64,000 nucleotides of DNA from Kitasatospora sp. MMS16-BH015 (GTDB lineage: Bacteria > Actinomycetota > Actinomycetes > Streptomycetales > Streptomycetaceae), in NCBI RefSeq assembly GCF_002943525.1, contig NZ_CP025394.1, positions 7,393,001-7,457,000 on the forward strand, read 5' to 3'. The translations under genes and the position numbers were made by a program. Numbering within the stretch: the first letter of the stretch is position 1; each line of letters opens with the position of its first letter. The notes below the pieces were generated by a model. That model was not told the DNA's origin. It made no database searches and saw nothing but the letters and a program-made list of their open reading frames with translations. Shown here piece by piece: positions 8,409-17,849 of this stretch.

Positions 8409-9941
8409 ATGACGCTGCGCAACCGACGAACGATCCCCGTGCTGACCACGGCCGCCGCCGCCCTGCTGGCCGGGCTGACTCCGGCGACGGCCTTCGCGGC
8501 GGCGGATCCGCTCCGGCCGTACGAGCGGCAGCAGCTGCGGTGGGAGCGGTGTGAGGCGGGCCAGCCGACGGGGTTCGAGTGCGCGAAGGTCAAGGTGCCG
8601 CTGGATTACAGTCACCCCGGGGATCGACAGATCGACATCGCGATATCGCGGGTCAAGGCGGAGCGGCCGCAGCAGCGGCACGGGGTGCTGCTGACGAACC
8701 CCGGCGGTCCCGGCACGCCGGGGCTGAGCCTGCCGGTGGAGCTGGCGCCGCTGCTCCCGGCGCAGGTGCGGGAGCAGTACGACCTGGTCGGGTTCGACCC
8801 GCGCGGGGTCGGGCGGAGCGCGCCGATCGGCTGCGGGCTGACGGCCGACGAGCAGACCGTCCTGCACCCGTACTCGCCGGTGACCTTCGGTCAGGACGTG
8901 GCCCGGGCCCGTTCGGTGGCGGACAAGTGCCGGGAGAAGGCGGGGGACGTGCTGCCGTACCTCACCACCCGCAACACCGCGCGGGACATGGACCTCGTCC
9001 GGGCGGCGCTGGGGGAGCGGAGGATCTCGTACTACGGGTTCTCCTACGGCACCTATCTCGGCGCGGTCTACACCCAGCTCTTCCCCGAGCGCACGGACCG
9101 GTTCGTACTGGACAGCGCGGTGGACCCCGCACTGGCCTGGCGCGGGGCCTTCCGGGGGTGGTCGGCGGGGGCCGAGCTCGCCTTCACCCGGTGGACGGAG
9201 TGGGCCGCGGCGCGGAACGCCGCGTACGGGCTGGGTGCCACCCCGGCCGAGGTCCGGCGGACGTTCTGGGGCCTGATCGCCGCCGCCGACCGCAAGCCGG
9301 TGCCGACCACCGGCCAGGCGCTGAGCGGCGACGCGATCCGGGAGCAGTACGCCGCCTTCGTGTACGTGGAGACCGTCACCCCGTGGATCGCCGCCCTGAA
9401 GGCGGCGGCCGTCGGCGGCCCGCCCGCGCCGGCCGAGCCTGCCGTGCCCGGGGCGGCGGCCGAGCCCGGTGCGGCAGCGGAATCCACCAAAGCGAAGGAG
9501 GCGGCGGAGGTGCCGGCCGACAACGCCGTCGCCATGGCCTGGGCCGTCATGTGCGGTGACACCCGGAGCTGGCCGCGCGACCCCGAGCAGTACCGCCGGG
9601 ACGCGATCCGCGACCGGGTGGCGCGCCCGCTGGCCGGCGACCTGGTGGCCGGGATCCAGCCCTGCGCGTTCTGGCAGAAGGCGATCGAGCCGGCCACCGT
9701 GGTGGACAGCCGGGTCGGCGCGCTGATCGTGCAGAACGAGTGGGACCCGAGGACGCCCCTGGCCGCGGCCCAGGGCATGAGGCGGGCCCTGCACGGTGCC
9801 CGGATGGTCACGGTGGAGGGCGGCGAGGGCCACGGCGTCCTGGTCTCCGGCCCCTCCTGCGCCGATGGCGACATCACCCGGTACCTGACCACGGGCCGCC
9901 TCCCCGCGCAGGACCAGACCTGCGGGCCGACCGCCGGTTAG
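8409..9941 (+). CDS. Secreted alpha/beta-hydrolase, tripeptidyl aminopeptidase (TAP) type
   Basis: 510-residue exported hydrolase. An N-terminal signal peptide with a cleavage region near AFA-AAD (residue ~31) precedes an alpha/beta-hydrolase domain with oxyanion segment NPGGPG (residues 97-102), VGFDPRGVGRS, nucleophile S212 in GFSYGTY, the acid in NEWDPRTP and the base in GEGHGVL near the end. The C-terminal TAP-like domain is typical of Streptomyces secreted tripeptidyl aminopeptidases (SlpD/SlpE/Tap). An Ala/Pro/Glu-rich insert lies at about residues 338-370. The GGAG site 5' of the ATG at 8409 fixes the start. It probably releases N-terminal tripeptides outside the cell. Confidence 0.85.
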   Translation: MTLRNRRTIPVLTTAAAALLAGLTPATAFAAADPLRPYERQQLRWERCEAGQPTGFECAKVKVPLDYSHPGDRQIDIAISRVKAERPQQRHGVLLTNPGGPGTPGLSLPVELAPLLPAQVREQYDLVGFDPRGVGRSAPIGCGLTADEQTVLHPYSPVTFGQDVARARSVADKCREKAGDVLPYLTTRNTARDMDLVRAALGERRISYYGFSYGTYLGAVYTQLFPERTDRFVLDSAVDPALAWRGAFRGWSAGAELAFTRWTEWAAARNAAYGLGATPAEVRRTFWGLIAAADRKPVPTTGQALSGDAIREQYAAFVYVETVTPWIAALKAAAVGGPPAPAEPAVPGAAAEPGAAAESTKAKEAAEVPADNAVAMAWAVMCGDTRSWPRDPEQYRRDAIRDRVARPLAGDLVAGIQPCAFWQKAIEPATVVDSRVGALIVQNEWDPRTPLAAAQGMRRALHGARMVTVEGGEGHGVLVSGPSCADGDITRYLTTGRLPAQDQTCGPTAG

Positions 9942-9959
9942 CGGCGCTCCGCCCGGCGG
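9931..9959 (+). terminator. Possible weak terminator of the secreted hydrolase
   Basis: Inverted repeat CCGCCGG (9931-9937) with CCGGCGG (9953-9959), overlapping the last codons. Short stem, G/C only; weak evidence. Confidence 0.35.
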
Positions 9960-9988
9960 ATGTTCGAGTGTCAAAAGCGGACATATGA

Positions 9989-10008
9989 CGATTAGTACGG
10001 TCTAATCG
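9989..10008. promoter_or_regulatory. Inverted repeat upstream of the aspartate/alanine cassette
   Basis: CGATTAG, 6-base spacer, CTAATCG: perfect 7-bp arms in an unusually A/T-rich spot about 50 bases before the first antiporter start. It looks like an operator or a site overlapping the promoter. No regulator gene is adjacent, so its binding protein is unknown. Confidence 0.45.
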
Positions 10009-10060
10009 GACACATGATCAGACCTCTGTGCTCCGAACGCCCGGTCAGGCGGTGCCGCCG

Positions 10061-11737
10061 GTGAGCCTGCTACGGGAGAACGCCGTCCTCGCCCTGTTCG
10101 CCTGCCTGGCGCTCGGGTACCTGATCGGCAAGCTGCGGGTCGGGCCGATCCAGCTCGGCGGGATCTGCGGCACGCTGATCGTCTCGATGCTGATCGGCGC
10201 TCAGCACGTCTCGGTCAACAGCGACGTGAAGAACGTGGCCTTCGCGCTCTTCATCTTCTCGCTGGGCTACATCGCCGGGCCGCAGTTCTTCGCCAACCTC
10301 AACGCCAAGGGGCTCCGGTTCGGGGTGCTCTCGGTGATGGAGGCCGGGGTGGTGATCGGCCTGGCGCTGGGCTTCGCGAAGGGCTTCGACCTGGACGTGG
10401 GCACCGCCTCCGGGATCCTGGCGGGGGCGGCCACCGAATCGGCCGTGGTCGGCACCGCCCAGGAGGCGATCACCAAGCTGGCCGGGATCACCCCGGACCA
10501 GTCCACCCAGCTCCAGGCGCACGTGGCCACCGCGTACTCGGTCTGCTACCTGTTCGGCCTGGTCACCATCGTCATGCTGACCAGCCAGATCATGCCGCTG
10601 ATGATGCGGATCAACCTGGCCGACGCCTCCCGGACGATCTGGGAGCGGATGCGCGGCGCCGACGCGAGCCTGGCCGCCGACGAGCAGGCCTCGCTGCCCG
10701 CGCTGGTCGGCCGCACCTACCTGGTCTCGCAGGGCGAGGGCAGCAGCGTCAAGCAGCTGGAGGCGGACTCCGGGCTGCTGGTGGCGGTCGAAGGGGTCAA
10801 GCGCGGCGAGCAGGTGCTCACCGTGGGGCCGGAGCTGCGGCTGCGCCGGGGCGACCGGGTGCTGGTGGTCGGGGCCCGGGACGCGGTGCGCGACACCGGG
10901 CACGAGCTCGGGCCGGAGACCTCCGGGGAGCCGGGGCTGGACAGCCCGCTGGCGGTGCGCGAGGTGGTCGTCACCAACAAGGCGGTCAGCGGCAAGACCG
11001 TCGCCGCCCTGCGGGCCGGGGAGCCGGAGAGCGTCAACGGGGTCTTCCTCACCGACATCCAGCGGGTGGACCACCACCTGCCGGCCGTCGGCGAGACGGA
11101 GCTGCACCAGGGCGACACCCTCACCGTGGTCGGCGCCCGCAGCAAGGTGGAGAAGTTCGCCGCCAAGGTGGGCGCGAGCGTCCGGCAGGACAGCGCCGAC
11201 TACATCTACATCAGCCTCGGCATCTGCCTGGGCGTGCTGCTGGGCATGGTCACCGTCCACGCGGGCAGCGTCAACCTCGCGCTCGGCACCGGCGGCGGCT
11301 GCCTGATCGCCGGCCTGGTCTTCGGCTGGCTGCGCGCCCAGCGCCCCACCTTCGGCGCCTACCCGCCGGTGGCCGCGCAGACCGCCAAGGACCTGGGCCT
11401 GTCGATGTTCATCGCCGTCACCGGCATGGCGGCTGGCCCCGACGCCGGGCCGCTGCTCAAGCAGTACCCGGTGCTGCTGCCCTCCGCGGGCATCCTGATG
11501 GTGGTCGTGCCCGCGATGCTCTCGCTCGTGGTGGGCCGCAAGCTGCTGAAGATCGAGCCGCCGATCCTGATCGGCGCGATCGCCGGGCAGCAGTGCTCGA
11601 CCCCCGCGATCACCGCGATCGGCAACGTCGCGCAGTCCAGCGTGCCGATGCTCGGCTACACGATCACGTACACCATCTCGAACTTCCTGCTCCCGCTGAC
11701 CGGCCCCGTGCTGGTCGGCATCCTCGGCCTGTCCTGA
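10061..11737 (+). CDS. AspT-family aspartate:alanine exchanger, first paralogue
   Basis: 558-residue integral membrane protein of the AspT/YidE/YbjL family. Layout: about five N-terminal helices with the signature LGYIAGPQFF and GAATESAVVGTAQEAI, a central soluble part (about residues 190-380) with two TrkA-C/RCK-C like domains, then a second helical half. GTG at 10061 has a weak AGGCGG site; an in-frame GTG at 10028 would add 11 residues. The second antiporter starts 29 bases after the stop, and an aspartate 4-decarboxylase follows. Electrogenic exchange of external aspartate for internal alanine is the family role. Confidence 0.82.
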   Translation: MSLLRENAVLALFACLALGYLIGKLRVGPIQLGGICGTLIVSMLIGAQHVSVNSDVKNVAFALFIFSLGYIAGPQFFANLNAKGLRFGVLSVMEAGVVIGLALGFAKGFDLDVGTASGILAGAATESAVVGTAQEAITKLAGITPDQSTQLQAHVATAYSVCYLFGLVTIVMLTSQIMPLMMRINLADASRTIWERMRGADASLAADEQASLPALVGRTYLVSQGEGSSVKQLEADSGLLVAVEGVKRGEQVLTVGPELRLRRGDRVLVVGARDAVRDTGHELGPETSGEPGLDSPLAVREVVVTNKAVSGKTVAALRAGEPESVNGVFLTDIQRVDHHLPAVGETELHQGDTLTVVGARSKVEKFAAKVGASVRQDSADYIYISLGICLGVLLGMVTVHAGSVNLALGTGGGCLIAGLVFGWLRAQRPTFGAYPPVAAQTAKDLGLSMFIAVTGMAAGPDAGPLLKQYPVLLPSAGILMVVVPAMLSLVVGRKLLKIEPPILIGAIAGQQCSTPAITAIGNVAQSSVPMLGYTITYTISNFLLPLTGPVLVGILGLS

Positions 11738-11765
11738 CCACCTTGACGCCTTCGCGAGGACCCGC

Positions 11766-13463
11766 ATGGATTGGATCACCGCCCACGTCTTCAAGCCCTA
11801 CCCGGAACTGCTGATCTTCCTGACCATCTCGATCGGCTTCCTGGTCGGGAAGGTCCGCTACAAGGCCATCGGGCTGGGGGCGGTGACGGGCTGTCTGATC
11901 GCCGGGCTGTTCACCGGCTGGGTCACCGACGTGACCATCAACGGCACGGTGAAGTCGGTCTTCTTCATCATGTTCCTGTTCGCCCTGGGCTACAAGGTCG
12001 GCCCGCAGTTCTTCCGCGGCCTCAAGAAGGACGGGCTGCCGCAGGTCGGGGTGGCCGTCGCGGTCTGCGTCACCGGCCTCGGCATCTGCTACGCCTTCGA
12101 CAAGATGCTCGGCTACGGGCCCGGCCTGGGCGCCGGCCTGCTCGGCGGGGCGCTCACCCAGTCGGCCGTGATCGGTGTCGCCCAGGACGCGATCGCCAAC
12201 ATCCAGGGCCTGAGCCCCGACCAGATCACCGCCGAGCAGAACCTGGTGCCGATCGGCTACGCCGTCACCTACCCGCTCGGCACCATCCTCTGCGCGATCC
12301 TGCTGGCCAACATCGCGCCCCGGCTGCTCAAGAGCGACCTGGCCGCCGACAGCAAGCAGCTGGCGATCGAACTGGACGCCCCCGAGGACAACCCCGACCT
12401 CTCCGAGGGCTACTACGAGGTGGTGCTGCGCGCCTTCAGCGCCGTCAACGGCTTCGTGGGCCGCACCATCGACGACATCGAGGCGCAGCAGAAGGAGCTC
12501 GGCCGCCGGATCTACGTGACCCGGGTGCGCCGGGACGGGGCGATCCTCGACCACAGCCAGCAGACCGTGATCGAGCGCGGCGACACCGTGGCGGTCAGCG
12601 CCCTGCGCCACGACCTGGTCGACTTCGACCCGGTCGCCCACATCGGGCCTGAGCAGGACGACGCCGGGCTGCTCGGCTACCAGACCGAGCACCTGAGCGT
12701 GGTCTGCTCGGAGCAGGCGCAGCTGGGCAAGACCATCGCCGAGGTGCGGCGCGAGCCGTTCATGGTCGGGGTGTTCGTCGACAAGGTGTACCGCTCGGGC
12801 GCGGAGTTCCCCTACCGGCTCTCCACCCGGCTGGAGCGCGGCGACACCCTGGTGCTGACCGGCCCCAAGCGGCTGGTCGACCCGGCCGCCAAGGCGCTCG
12901 GCAAGACGGTGCCGACCAGCTTCGCCACCGACATGGTCTGGGTGGGCCTGGGCATCTTCCTCGGCGGCTGCATCGGCATCCCGGCGCTCACCGCGGGCGG
13001 GGTGCCGATCAGCCTCTCCACCTCCGGCGGCGCGCTGATCATGGGCCTGGTCTTCGGCTGGATCCGGGGCAAGTACCCCACCTACGGCAACGTGCCGCCG
13101 GGCGCCCAGTGGTTCATGGACACCTTCGGCCTCTGCGCCTTCGTGGCGATCGTCGGGGTCAACGCCGGCCCGGGCTTCACCAGCGGTCTCTCCCAGGCGG
13201 GTTGGGGCCTGCTGCTCTGGGGTGCGGTGGCCACCGTGGTCCCGCTGATCGTCGGCATCCTGGTCGGCCACTACGTGTTCAGGATCCGCACCCCGATCCT
13301 GATGGGCGTGGTGGCCGGCGCCCAGACCACCACCGCGGCGATCGGCGCGATCAACGAAGAGGCCAAGTCCCAGATCCCCACCCTCGGTTACACCATCCCG
13401 TACGCGGCGGGCAACGTCCTGCTGACGATCTGGGGCGCCATCATCGTCGCCCTGCTCGGCTAG
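11766..13463 (+). CDS. AspT-family aspartate:alanine exchanger, second paralogue
   Basis: 565 residues with the same plan as its upstream neighbour: N-terminal helices containing LGYKVGPQFF and GALTQSAVIGVAQDAI, two central RCK-C-like domains (about residues 200-385), then six or so C-terminal helices. The two proteins are paralogues from an old tandem duplication with modest identity, so they may form a heteromer or differ in substrate. It lies 35 bases before the aspartate decarboxylase gene, and the three genes form one probable operon. Confidence 0.82.
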   Translation: MDWITAHVFKPYPELLIFLTISIGFLVGKVRYKAIGLGAVTGCLIAGLFTGWVTDVTINGTVKSVFFIMFLFALGYKVGPQFFRGLKKDGLPQVGVAVAVCVTGLGICYAFDKMLGYGPGLGAGLLGGALTQSAVIGVAQDAIANIQGLSPDQITAEQNLVPIGYAVTYPLGTILCAILLANIAPRLLKSDLAADSKQLAIELDAPEDNPDLSEGYYEVVLRAFSAVNGFVGRTIDDIEAQQKELGRRIYVTRVRRDGAILDHSQQTVIERGDTVAVSALRHDLVDFDPVAHIGPEQDDAGLLGYQTEHLSVVCSEQAQLGKTIAEVRREPFMVGVFVDKVYRSGAEFPYRLSTRLERGDTLVLTGPKRLVDPAAKALGKTVPTSFATDMVWVGLGIFLGGCIGIPALTAGGVPISLSTSGGALIMGLVFGWIRGKYPTYGNVPPGAQWFMDTFGLCAFVAIVGVNAGPGFTSGLSQAGWGLLLWGAVATVVPLIVGILVGHYVFRIRTPILMGVVAGAQTTTAAIGAINEEAKSQIPTLGYTIPYAAGNVLLTIWGAIIVALLG

Positions 13464-13497
13464 TGACCACCAGGCTTAAAAGGAGAGTTGACGTCCC

Positions 13498-15156
13498 ATG
13501 AGCAAGCCCTCGATCAGCCGTGACGAGATCCGCCGCCTGGGCCAGCTGAGCCCCTTCGAGCTCAAGGGCGAGTTCATCAAGCTCGCCGAGGAGTACCAGG
13601 CCGACCAGCCCGGGCAGAAGGGCAAGTCCAGCTCCCACCTGCTCAACGCGGGCCGGGGCAACCCGAACTGGATCGCCACCGGCCCGCGCGAGGCGTACCT
13701 GGCGCTCGGCCACTTCGCGCTCCAGGAGAGCCGCCGGGTCTGGACGGCCGACAACCTGGGCGGGATGCCCGAGCAGCAGGGCATCGCCGAGCGGTACGAC
13801 CGGTTCGCCCGCAGCCACCCCGAGCTGCCCGGCATCGAGCTGCTCACCGCGAGCATCGACCTGGCGGTGGAGCGGTTCGGCTTCGACCGGGACACCTGGA
13901 TCCACGAGCTGGCCGACTCGATCATCGGCGACAACTACCCGGTGCCGGACCGGATGCTGCGCTGCACCGAGGCCGTGGTGCGCGGCTACCTCCAGGAGGA
14001 GCTGATGGACGGCCGGCCGCCGGCCGGGCGGCTCGACCTGTTCGCCACCGAGGGCGGCACCGCCGCGATGTGCTACATCTTCGACTCGTTGATGAAGAAC
14101 GGCATCCTGCACAAGGGCGACAAGATCGCCCTGATGGTGCCGGTCTTCACCCCGTACATCGAGATCGCCGAGCTGGACACCTTCGGGTTCGACGTGGTCA
14201 ACATCGAGGCCAGCAGCTTCGCCGAGACCGGGGTGCGCGAGTGGCGCTACCCGACCGAGGAGGTGGCCAAGCTGGAGGACCCGGCGGTCAAGCTGGTCTG
14301 CCTGGTCAACCCGAGCAACCCGCCCTCGCTCGCGCTCTCCCAGCGGGTGGCCGACCAGATCAAGCAGATCGTCGCCACCAAGAACCCCAACCTGATGATC
14401 GTCACCGACGACGTCTACGGCACCTTCGTCAACGGCTTCCGCACCATCGCCGCCGACCTGCCGCGCAACACCCTGCTGGTCTACTCCTACTCCAAGCACT
14501 ACGGCTGCACCGGCCACCGGCTCGGCGTGATCGGCCTCCAGCAGGAGAACGTGATCGACGAGATGCTGGCGAAGCTGCCCGCCGAGGAGAAGCAGCGCCT
14601 GGCCCGCCGGTACGGCTCGATCACCCTGGAGCCCGAGAAGCTGCGCTTCGTCGACCGGCTGGTGGCCGACTCCCGGCAGGTGGCGCTCAACCACACCGCC
14701 GGGCTGAGCCTGCCGCAGCAGGTGCAGATGGGCCTGTTCTCGCTCTTCGCCCTGCTGCCCGAGGGCAAGGCGTACAAGGCCAAGGTGCAGGAGATCGTGC
14801 ACCGGCGCCTCGCGCTGCTGCTCGAGGGCTCGGGGATGAAGATCTCCGAGGACGAGAAGCGGGCCGGCTACTACATCGAGCTCGACCTCCAGGCCGAGGC
14901 CGAGCGGGTGGCCGGGCCGGAGTTCGCCGAGTACCTGGTGAAGACCTACGAGCCGACCGAGCCGCTGTTCCGCCTCGCCGAGCAGACCGGGGTGGTGCTG
15001 CTCAACGGCGGCGGGTTCGACGGCCCCGAGTGGTCGGTGCGGGTCTCGCTGGCCAACCTGGACGACCTGGACTACCTCAAGATCGGCCACCACCTGAAGA
15101 CCATCTTCGACGACTACCTCGCCGAGTGGGAGACCTCCAAGGCCGCCAAGGCCTGA
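13498..15156 (+). CDS. asd: Bifunctional aspartate transaminase / L-aspartate 4-decarboxylase
   Basis: 552-residue PLP enzyme of the AsdA type, longer than ordinary class I aminotransferases and matching the ~530-residue family. The PLP lysine is about K333 in YSYSKHYGCTGHRLG; NPSNPP and TDDVYGTF are the usual cofactor-contact motifs. It converts aspartate to alanine and CO2, consuming a proton. With the upstream AspT exchangers it makes an Asp-in/Ala-out cycle that can generate a proton-motive force or resist acid (known for Tetragenococcus AspD/AspT). A strong AAAGGAG site precedes the ATG. Confidence 0.9.
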   Translation: MSKPSISRDEIRRLGQLSPFELKGEFIKLAEEYQADQPGQKGKSSSHLLNAGRGNPNWIATGPREAYLALGHFALQESRRVWTADNLGGMPEQQGIAERYDRFARSHPELPGIELLTASIDLAVERFGFDRDTWIHELADSIIGDNYPVPDRMLRCTEAVVRGYLQEELMDGRPPAGRLDLFATEGGTAAMCYIFDSLMKNGILHKGDKIALMVPVFTPYIEIAELDTFGFDVVNIEASSFAETGVREWRYPTEEVAKLEDPAVKLVCLVNPSNPPSLALSQRVADQIKQIVATKNPNLMIVTDDVYGTFVNGFRTIAADLPRNTLLVYSYSKHYGCTGHRLGVIGLQQENVIDEMLAKLPAEEKQRLARRYGSITLEPEKLRFVDRLVADSRQVALNHTAGLSLPQQVQMGLFSLFALLPEGKAYKAKVQEIVHRRLALLLEGSGMKISEDEKRAGYYIELDLQAEAERVAGPEFAEYLVKTYEPTEPLFRLAEQTGVVLLNGGGFDGPEWSVRVSLANLDDLDYLKIGHHLKTIFDDYLAEWETSKAAKA

Positions 15157-15174
15157 CCGGGCGACGGAGCGTGA

Positions 15175-15212
15175 CCGTGCGGGCCCCCGGAGTGCTCCGG
15201 GGGCCCGCACGG
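15175..15212 (+). terminator. Terminator after the aspartate/alanine cassette
   Basis: Inverted repeat 15175-15192 with 15195-15212, at least 16 bp of uninterrupted G/C-rich stem. It begins 19 bases after the decarboxylase stop and separates the cassette from the stress-protein gene. Confidence 0.8.
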
Positions 15213-15260
15213 CCGTGCGCGGCGCATCCTGGAGGGGAGACCCACCCCTCAGGAGCGGTC

Positions 15261-16139
15261 ATGAACGGTAAGTCCCCCGCCGGCGTGGTCGTCGGCGTCG
15301 ACGGTTCGGCCCCGGCGGCGCAGGCGGCCGAATGGGCCGCCCGGGAGGCCGAGCGGCGCGGCTGCTCGCTCCACCTGGTGCACGCCGTCAACACCGGCAC
15401 CGTCACCCTCTCGCCCCGGGCCGGGGCGGCCGTCACCGACCTGGTGCTCAAGAACGCCCAGGCCGTGCTCGACGAGCAGCTCGACCTGCTGATCGGCGCC
15501 CACCCGAGCCTGCGGATCACCGGCGACGTGGTGCCCCGGGACGCCGCGCCCGCCGTGCTCAACGCCGCCGAGCACGCCGAACTGGCCGTGCTCGGCACCC
15601 GGGGCCACGGCGGCTTCGCCTCGCTGCTGCTCGGCTCGGTCAGCCTGCGGGTCACCGCGCACGCCGCCTGCCCGACCGTGGTGGTCCGCGAGGTGCAGCC
15701 CGAGCGGCTGGCCGACCACCTGCTGGTCGCCATCCGGGACGAGCGGGACACGGTGGCGCTGCGCTTCGCCCTGCGCGAGGCCGAGCTGCTCGGCCTGCCG
15801 GTGCGGGCCCTGCACACCTGGCACGCGGCCGTCGCCGACCTCGGCCGGATGGCGCCGATGGTGGACGAGCTCGGCGAGGAGACCGCCCTGCACGAGCAGC
15901 TGCTGCGCCGCACGGTGGAGGCCGTCCAGCCCGAATACCCCGACACCGAGCTCACCGCCGACCAGCTGACCGGCGCCGCCCCGGCCGTACTGGTCGAGGA
16001 GTCGCGCAACGCCGCCCTGCTGGTGATCGCCCGGCACGCCCCGGCCCCGCACTTCGGCCTGCGGCTCGGCGGCGCGGTGCACGCGGTGCTGCACCACGCG
16101 CACTGCCCGGTCGCCGTGGTGCCGTTGCCGGCGCCCTGA
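15261..16139 (+). CDS. Universal stress protein, two UspA domains
   Basis: 292-residue tandem UspA protein. Domain 1 starts VVVGVDGSAPA and carries the ATP-binding signature GTRGHGGFASLLLGSVS; domain 2 (from about residue 155) begins LLVAIRDERD and ends with ARHAPAPHFGLRLGGAVHAVLHHAHCPVAVV, with a partly degenerate ATP loop. An AGGAG site lies nine bases before the ATG. Cytosolic; such proteins respond to hypoxia or stationary phase in actinomycetes. It has its own transcription unit after the upstream terminator. Confidence 0.88.
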   Translation: MNGKSPAGVVVGVDGSAPAAQAAEWAAREAERRGCSLHLVHAVNTGTVTLSPRAGAAVTDLVLKNAQAVLDEQLDLLIGAHPSLRITGDVVPRDAAPAVLNAAEHAELAVLGTRGHGGFASLLLGSVSLRVTAHAACPTVVVREVQPERLADHLLVAIRDERDTVALRFALREAELLGLPVRALHTWHAAVADLGRMAPMVDELGEETALHEQLLRRTVEAVQPEYPDTELTADQLTGAAPAVLVEESRNAALLVIARHAPAPHFGLRLGGAVHAVLHHAHCPVAVVPLPAP

Positions 16140-16179
16140 AGCCCAGTGTCCTGAGCCGGGCGGGCTCGTTCAGTCGGGC

Positions 16180-16650
16180 ATGAGCACTCCTGCTGTGAGC
16201 AAGAAGATCGCGCTGCTCGGCCTGGCCGCCGCCTCGGTGCTGGCCGGCCCGGCCCCCGCCGAGGCGGCCACCACGAGCGTGAAGGTGGTCCGCGGGCACG
16301 GCCTCGAGGCCTGCCCGGCCGACTACCTCTGCCTGTACGAGAACCCCGACTACAACGGCTCCGCCGATGCCCGGATCTGGGTGATCGGCGAGGGCAAGGT
16401 GGACAGCCTGGCCGCCTCCGGCGGGGACGACGTAGCCCGTTCGGCGTACATGAACGCGAACAACCGCAACGCCCGCGCCTACCTCTACGCCGAGCACGCC
16501 GAGCACGGTGCCGCCGTCCGGATGGACCAGCAGGTGCGCCGCCGGCTCCCCGCCATGGACGACCTGAACGGGCGGGAGGAGAACGGCGACAAGGTGAGCC
16601 ACCTGAACTTCGACCGGCAGGTCAGCTCCACCGTCTTCTGGCGCAGCTGA
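16180..16650 (+). CDS. Secreted peptidase-inhibitor family I36-like protein
   Basis: 156-residue exported protein. A signal peptide (positive start, hydrophobic run, cleavage near AEAA at about residue 29) precedes a small beta domain with CPADYLCLYENPDYNG, the typical opening of Streptomyces family I36 inhibitor-like domains (beta/gamma-crystallin fold), and ends with VSSTVFWRS. It may inhibit an extracellular metalloprotease or simply be a structural secreted protein. It is convergent with the following esterase. Confidence 0.72.
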   Translation: MSTPAVSKKIALLGLAAASVLAGPAPAEAATTSVKVVRGHGLEACPADYLCLYENPDYNGSADARIWVIGEGKVDSLAASGGDDVARSAYMNANNRNARAYLYAEHAEHGAAVRMDQQVRRRLPAMDDLNGREENGDKVSHLNFDRQVSSTVFWRS

Positions 16651-16667
16651 GACCTCCGGGGTGCGGC

Positions 16668-17849
16668 TCAGGCTCCGGCGGGCGGGAGGGCCAGGTGCTG
16701 GGAGAGGAACTCCAGCGAGGGCGGCAGCAGCCGCGTCCAGGTCTGGAAGTTGTGCCCGCCGGTCGGCACCTCGGCCGTGGAGACGGTCATCGGGGCCTGG
16801 ATCGCCGCCTCGAAGAGATCGGTGTCGTGCTTGTAGTTGCCGTCCCCCTCGTCAGAGCCGGAGAGCATCACCGCGACCTTCGGGGCGGGCAGGTTCTTCA
16901 GCCGCCACATCAGGTCGGCGTCGGAGCGCCGCTGCTGGCTGCCCTTGAACAGGTCGCCGGTGGTGGCGTCCTCGGCGGCCTTGTAGTACCCGGAGATCGA
17001 GACGGCGGTGCCGAAGGCGTCCGGGTGGCGCATGGCCAGCTTGAGCGCGCAGTACCCGCCGGTGGAGTTGCCCACCACGCCCCAGGCGTGCGGGTCGGGG
17101 GAGACCCGGTAGGAGCCCTCGATCACCTTCGGCACGTCCTTGCTGAAGTACGTGTCCGACTGCGCGCCCTGCGGGATGTCCTCGCACTCGGTGTCGGCGG
17201 GCATCGCCGGGGAGGGCCGCATCAGCACCAGCACGGTCGGCTGCATCTTGCCGGACTGCATCAACTGCAGCGAGGCGCCGGGGTAGTTGAGCCGGGTGAG
17301 CAGGTTCTTGGCGTCCCCGGGGAAGCCGGTCATCACGATCGCGGCCGGGAACTTGCGGCCCGCGTACTCCGGCTGGAAGTACTGCGGCGGCAGGTAGACG
17401 TACCCGTCGGTGCTCAGCCCGGTGCTCGGGCCGCCGATCCGTACCACCCGGATCTCGCCGGCCTGCTTCGGGTCACGCCCCAGCGCCCCGCCGCCCTGCA
17501 CCGGCTCGCGCCCTAGCTCCTGCACGGCGGCGCCCTTGGCCGCCGCTCCCGGGGCGTCCGCGCCGACGGCCGGCCGGCCGCCCACCGCCTTGGACTGGAC
17601 GCTGACCTGGCCCTGGTCGCCGGTGCCCAGCAGGTCGTCCCAACTGCTGTAGAAGGTGAAGTAGTTGTTGGCCACCAGGCCGAGCGCGCAGATCACCGCC
17701 AGCTGGGTGCCGAGCAGGGTGCCGATCCGGCCGAGCACGGCCCTCCAGGTGCGCCCGGCCAGCCTGGGCCAGACCCAGACCGTCCCCACCATCACCGCAG
17801 CGGCCACCAGCACCGCCAGGGCGAGCACCTTGTGACTGGTCAGCCCCAT
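16668..17849 (-). CDS. Membrane-anchored esterase, antigen-85/esterase D-like fold
   Basis: 393-residue protein with two N-terminal membrane helices (about residues 8-28 and 45-65) and an extracellular alpha/beta-hydrolase domain. Nucleophile Ser is in GNSTGGY, the acid probably in SGSDEGD, and the His in GGHNFQTW near the C-terminus; the fold resembles the mycolyltransferase/esterase family. The ATG at 17849 has a GGGAG site at good spacing; a GTG six bases earlier is possible. Two cysteines near TECEDIP suggest a surface location. Substrate unknown. Confidence 0.78.
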   Translation of the reverse strand: MGLTSHKVLALAVLVAAAVMVGTVWVWPRLAGRTWRAVLGRIGTLLGTQLAVICALGLVANNYFTFYSSWDDLLGTGDQGQVSVQSKAVGGRPAVGADAPGAAAKGAAVQELGREPVQGGGALGRDPKQAGEIRVVRIGGPSTGLSTDGYVYLPPQYFQPEYAGRKFPAAIVMTGFPGDAKNLLTRLNYPGASLQLMQSGKMQPTVLVLMRPSPAMPADTECEDIPQGAQSDTYFSKDVPKVIEGSYRVSPDPHAWGVVGNSTGGYCALKLAMRHPDAFGTAVSISGYYKAAEDATTGDLFKGSQQRRSDADLMWRLKNLPAPKVAVMLSGSDEGDGNYKHDTDLFEAAIQAPMTVSTAEVPTGGHNFQTWTRLLPPSLEFLSQHLALPPAGA

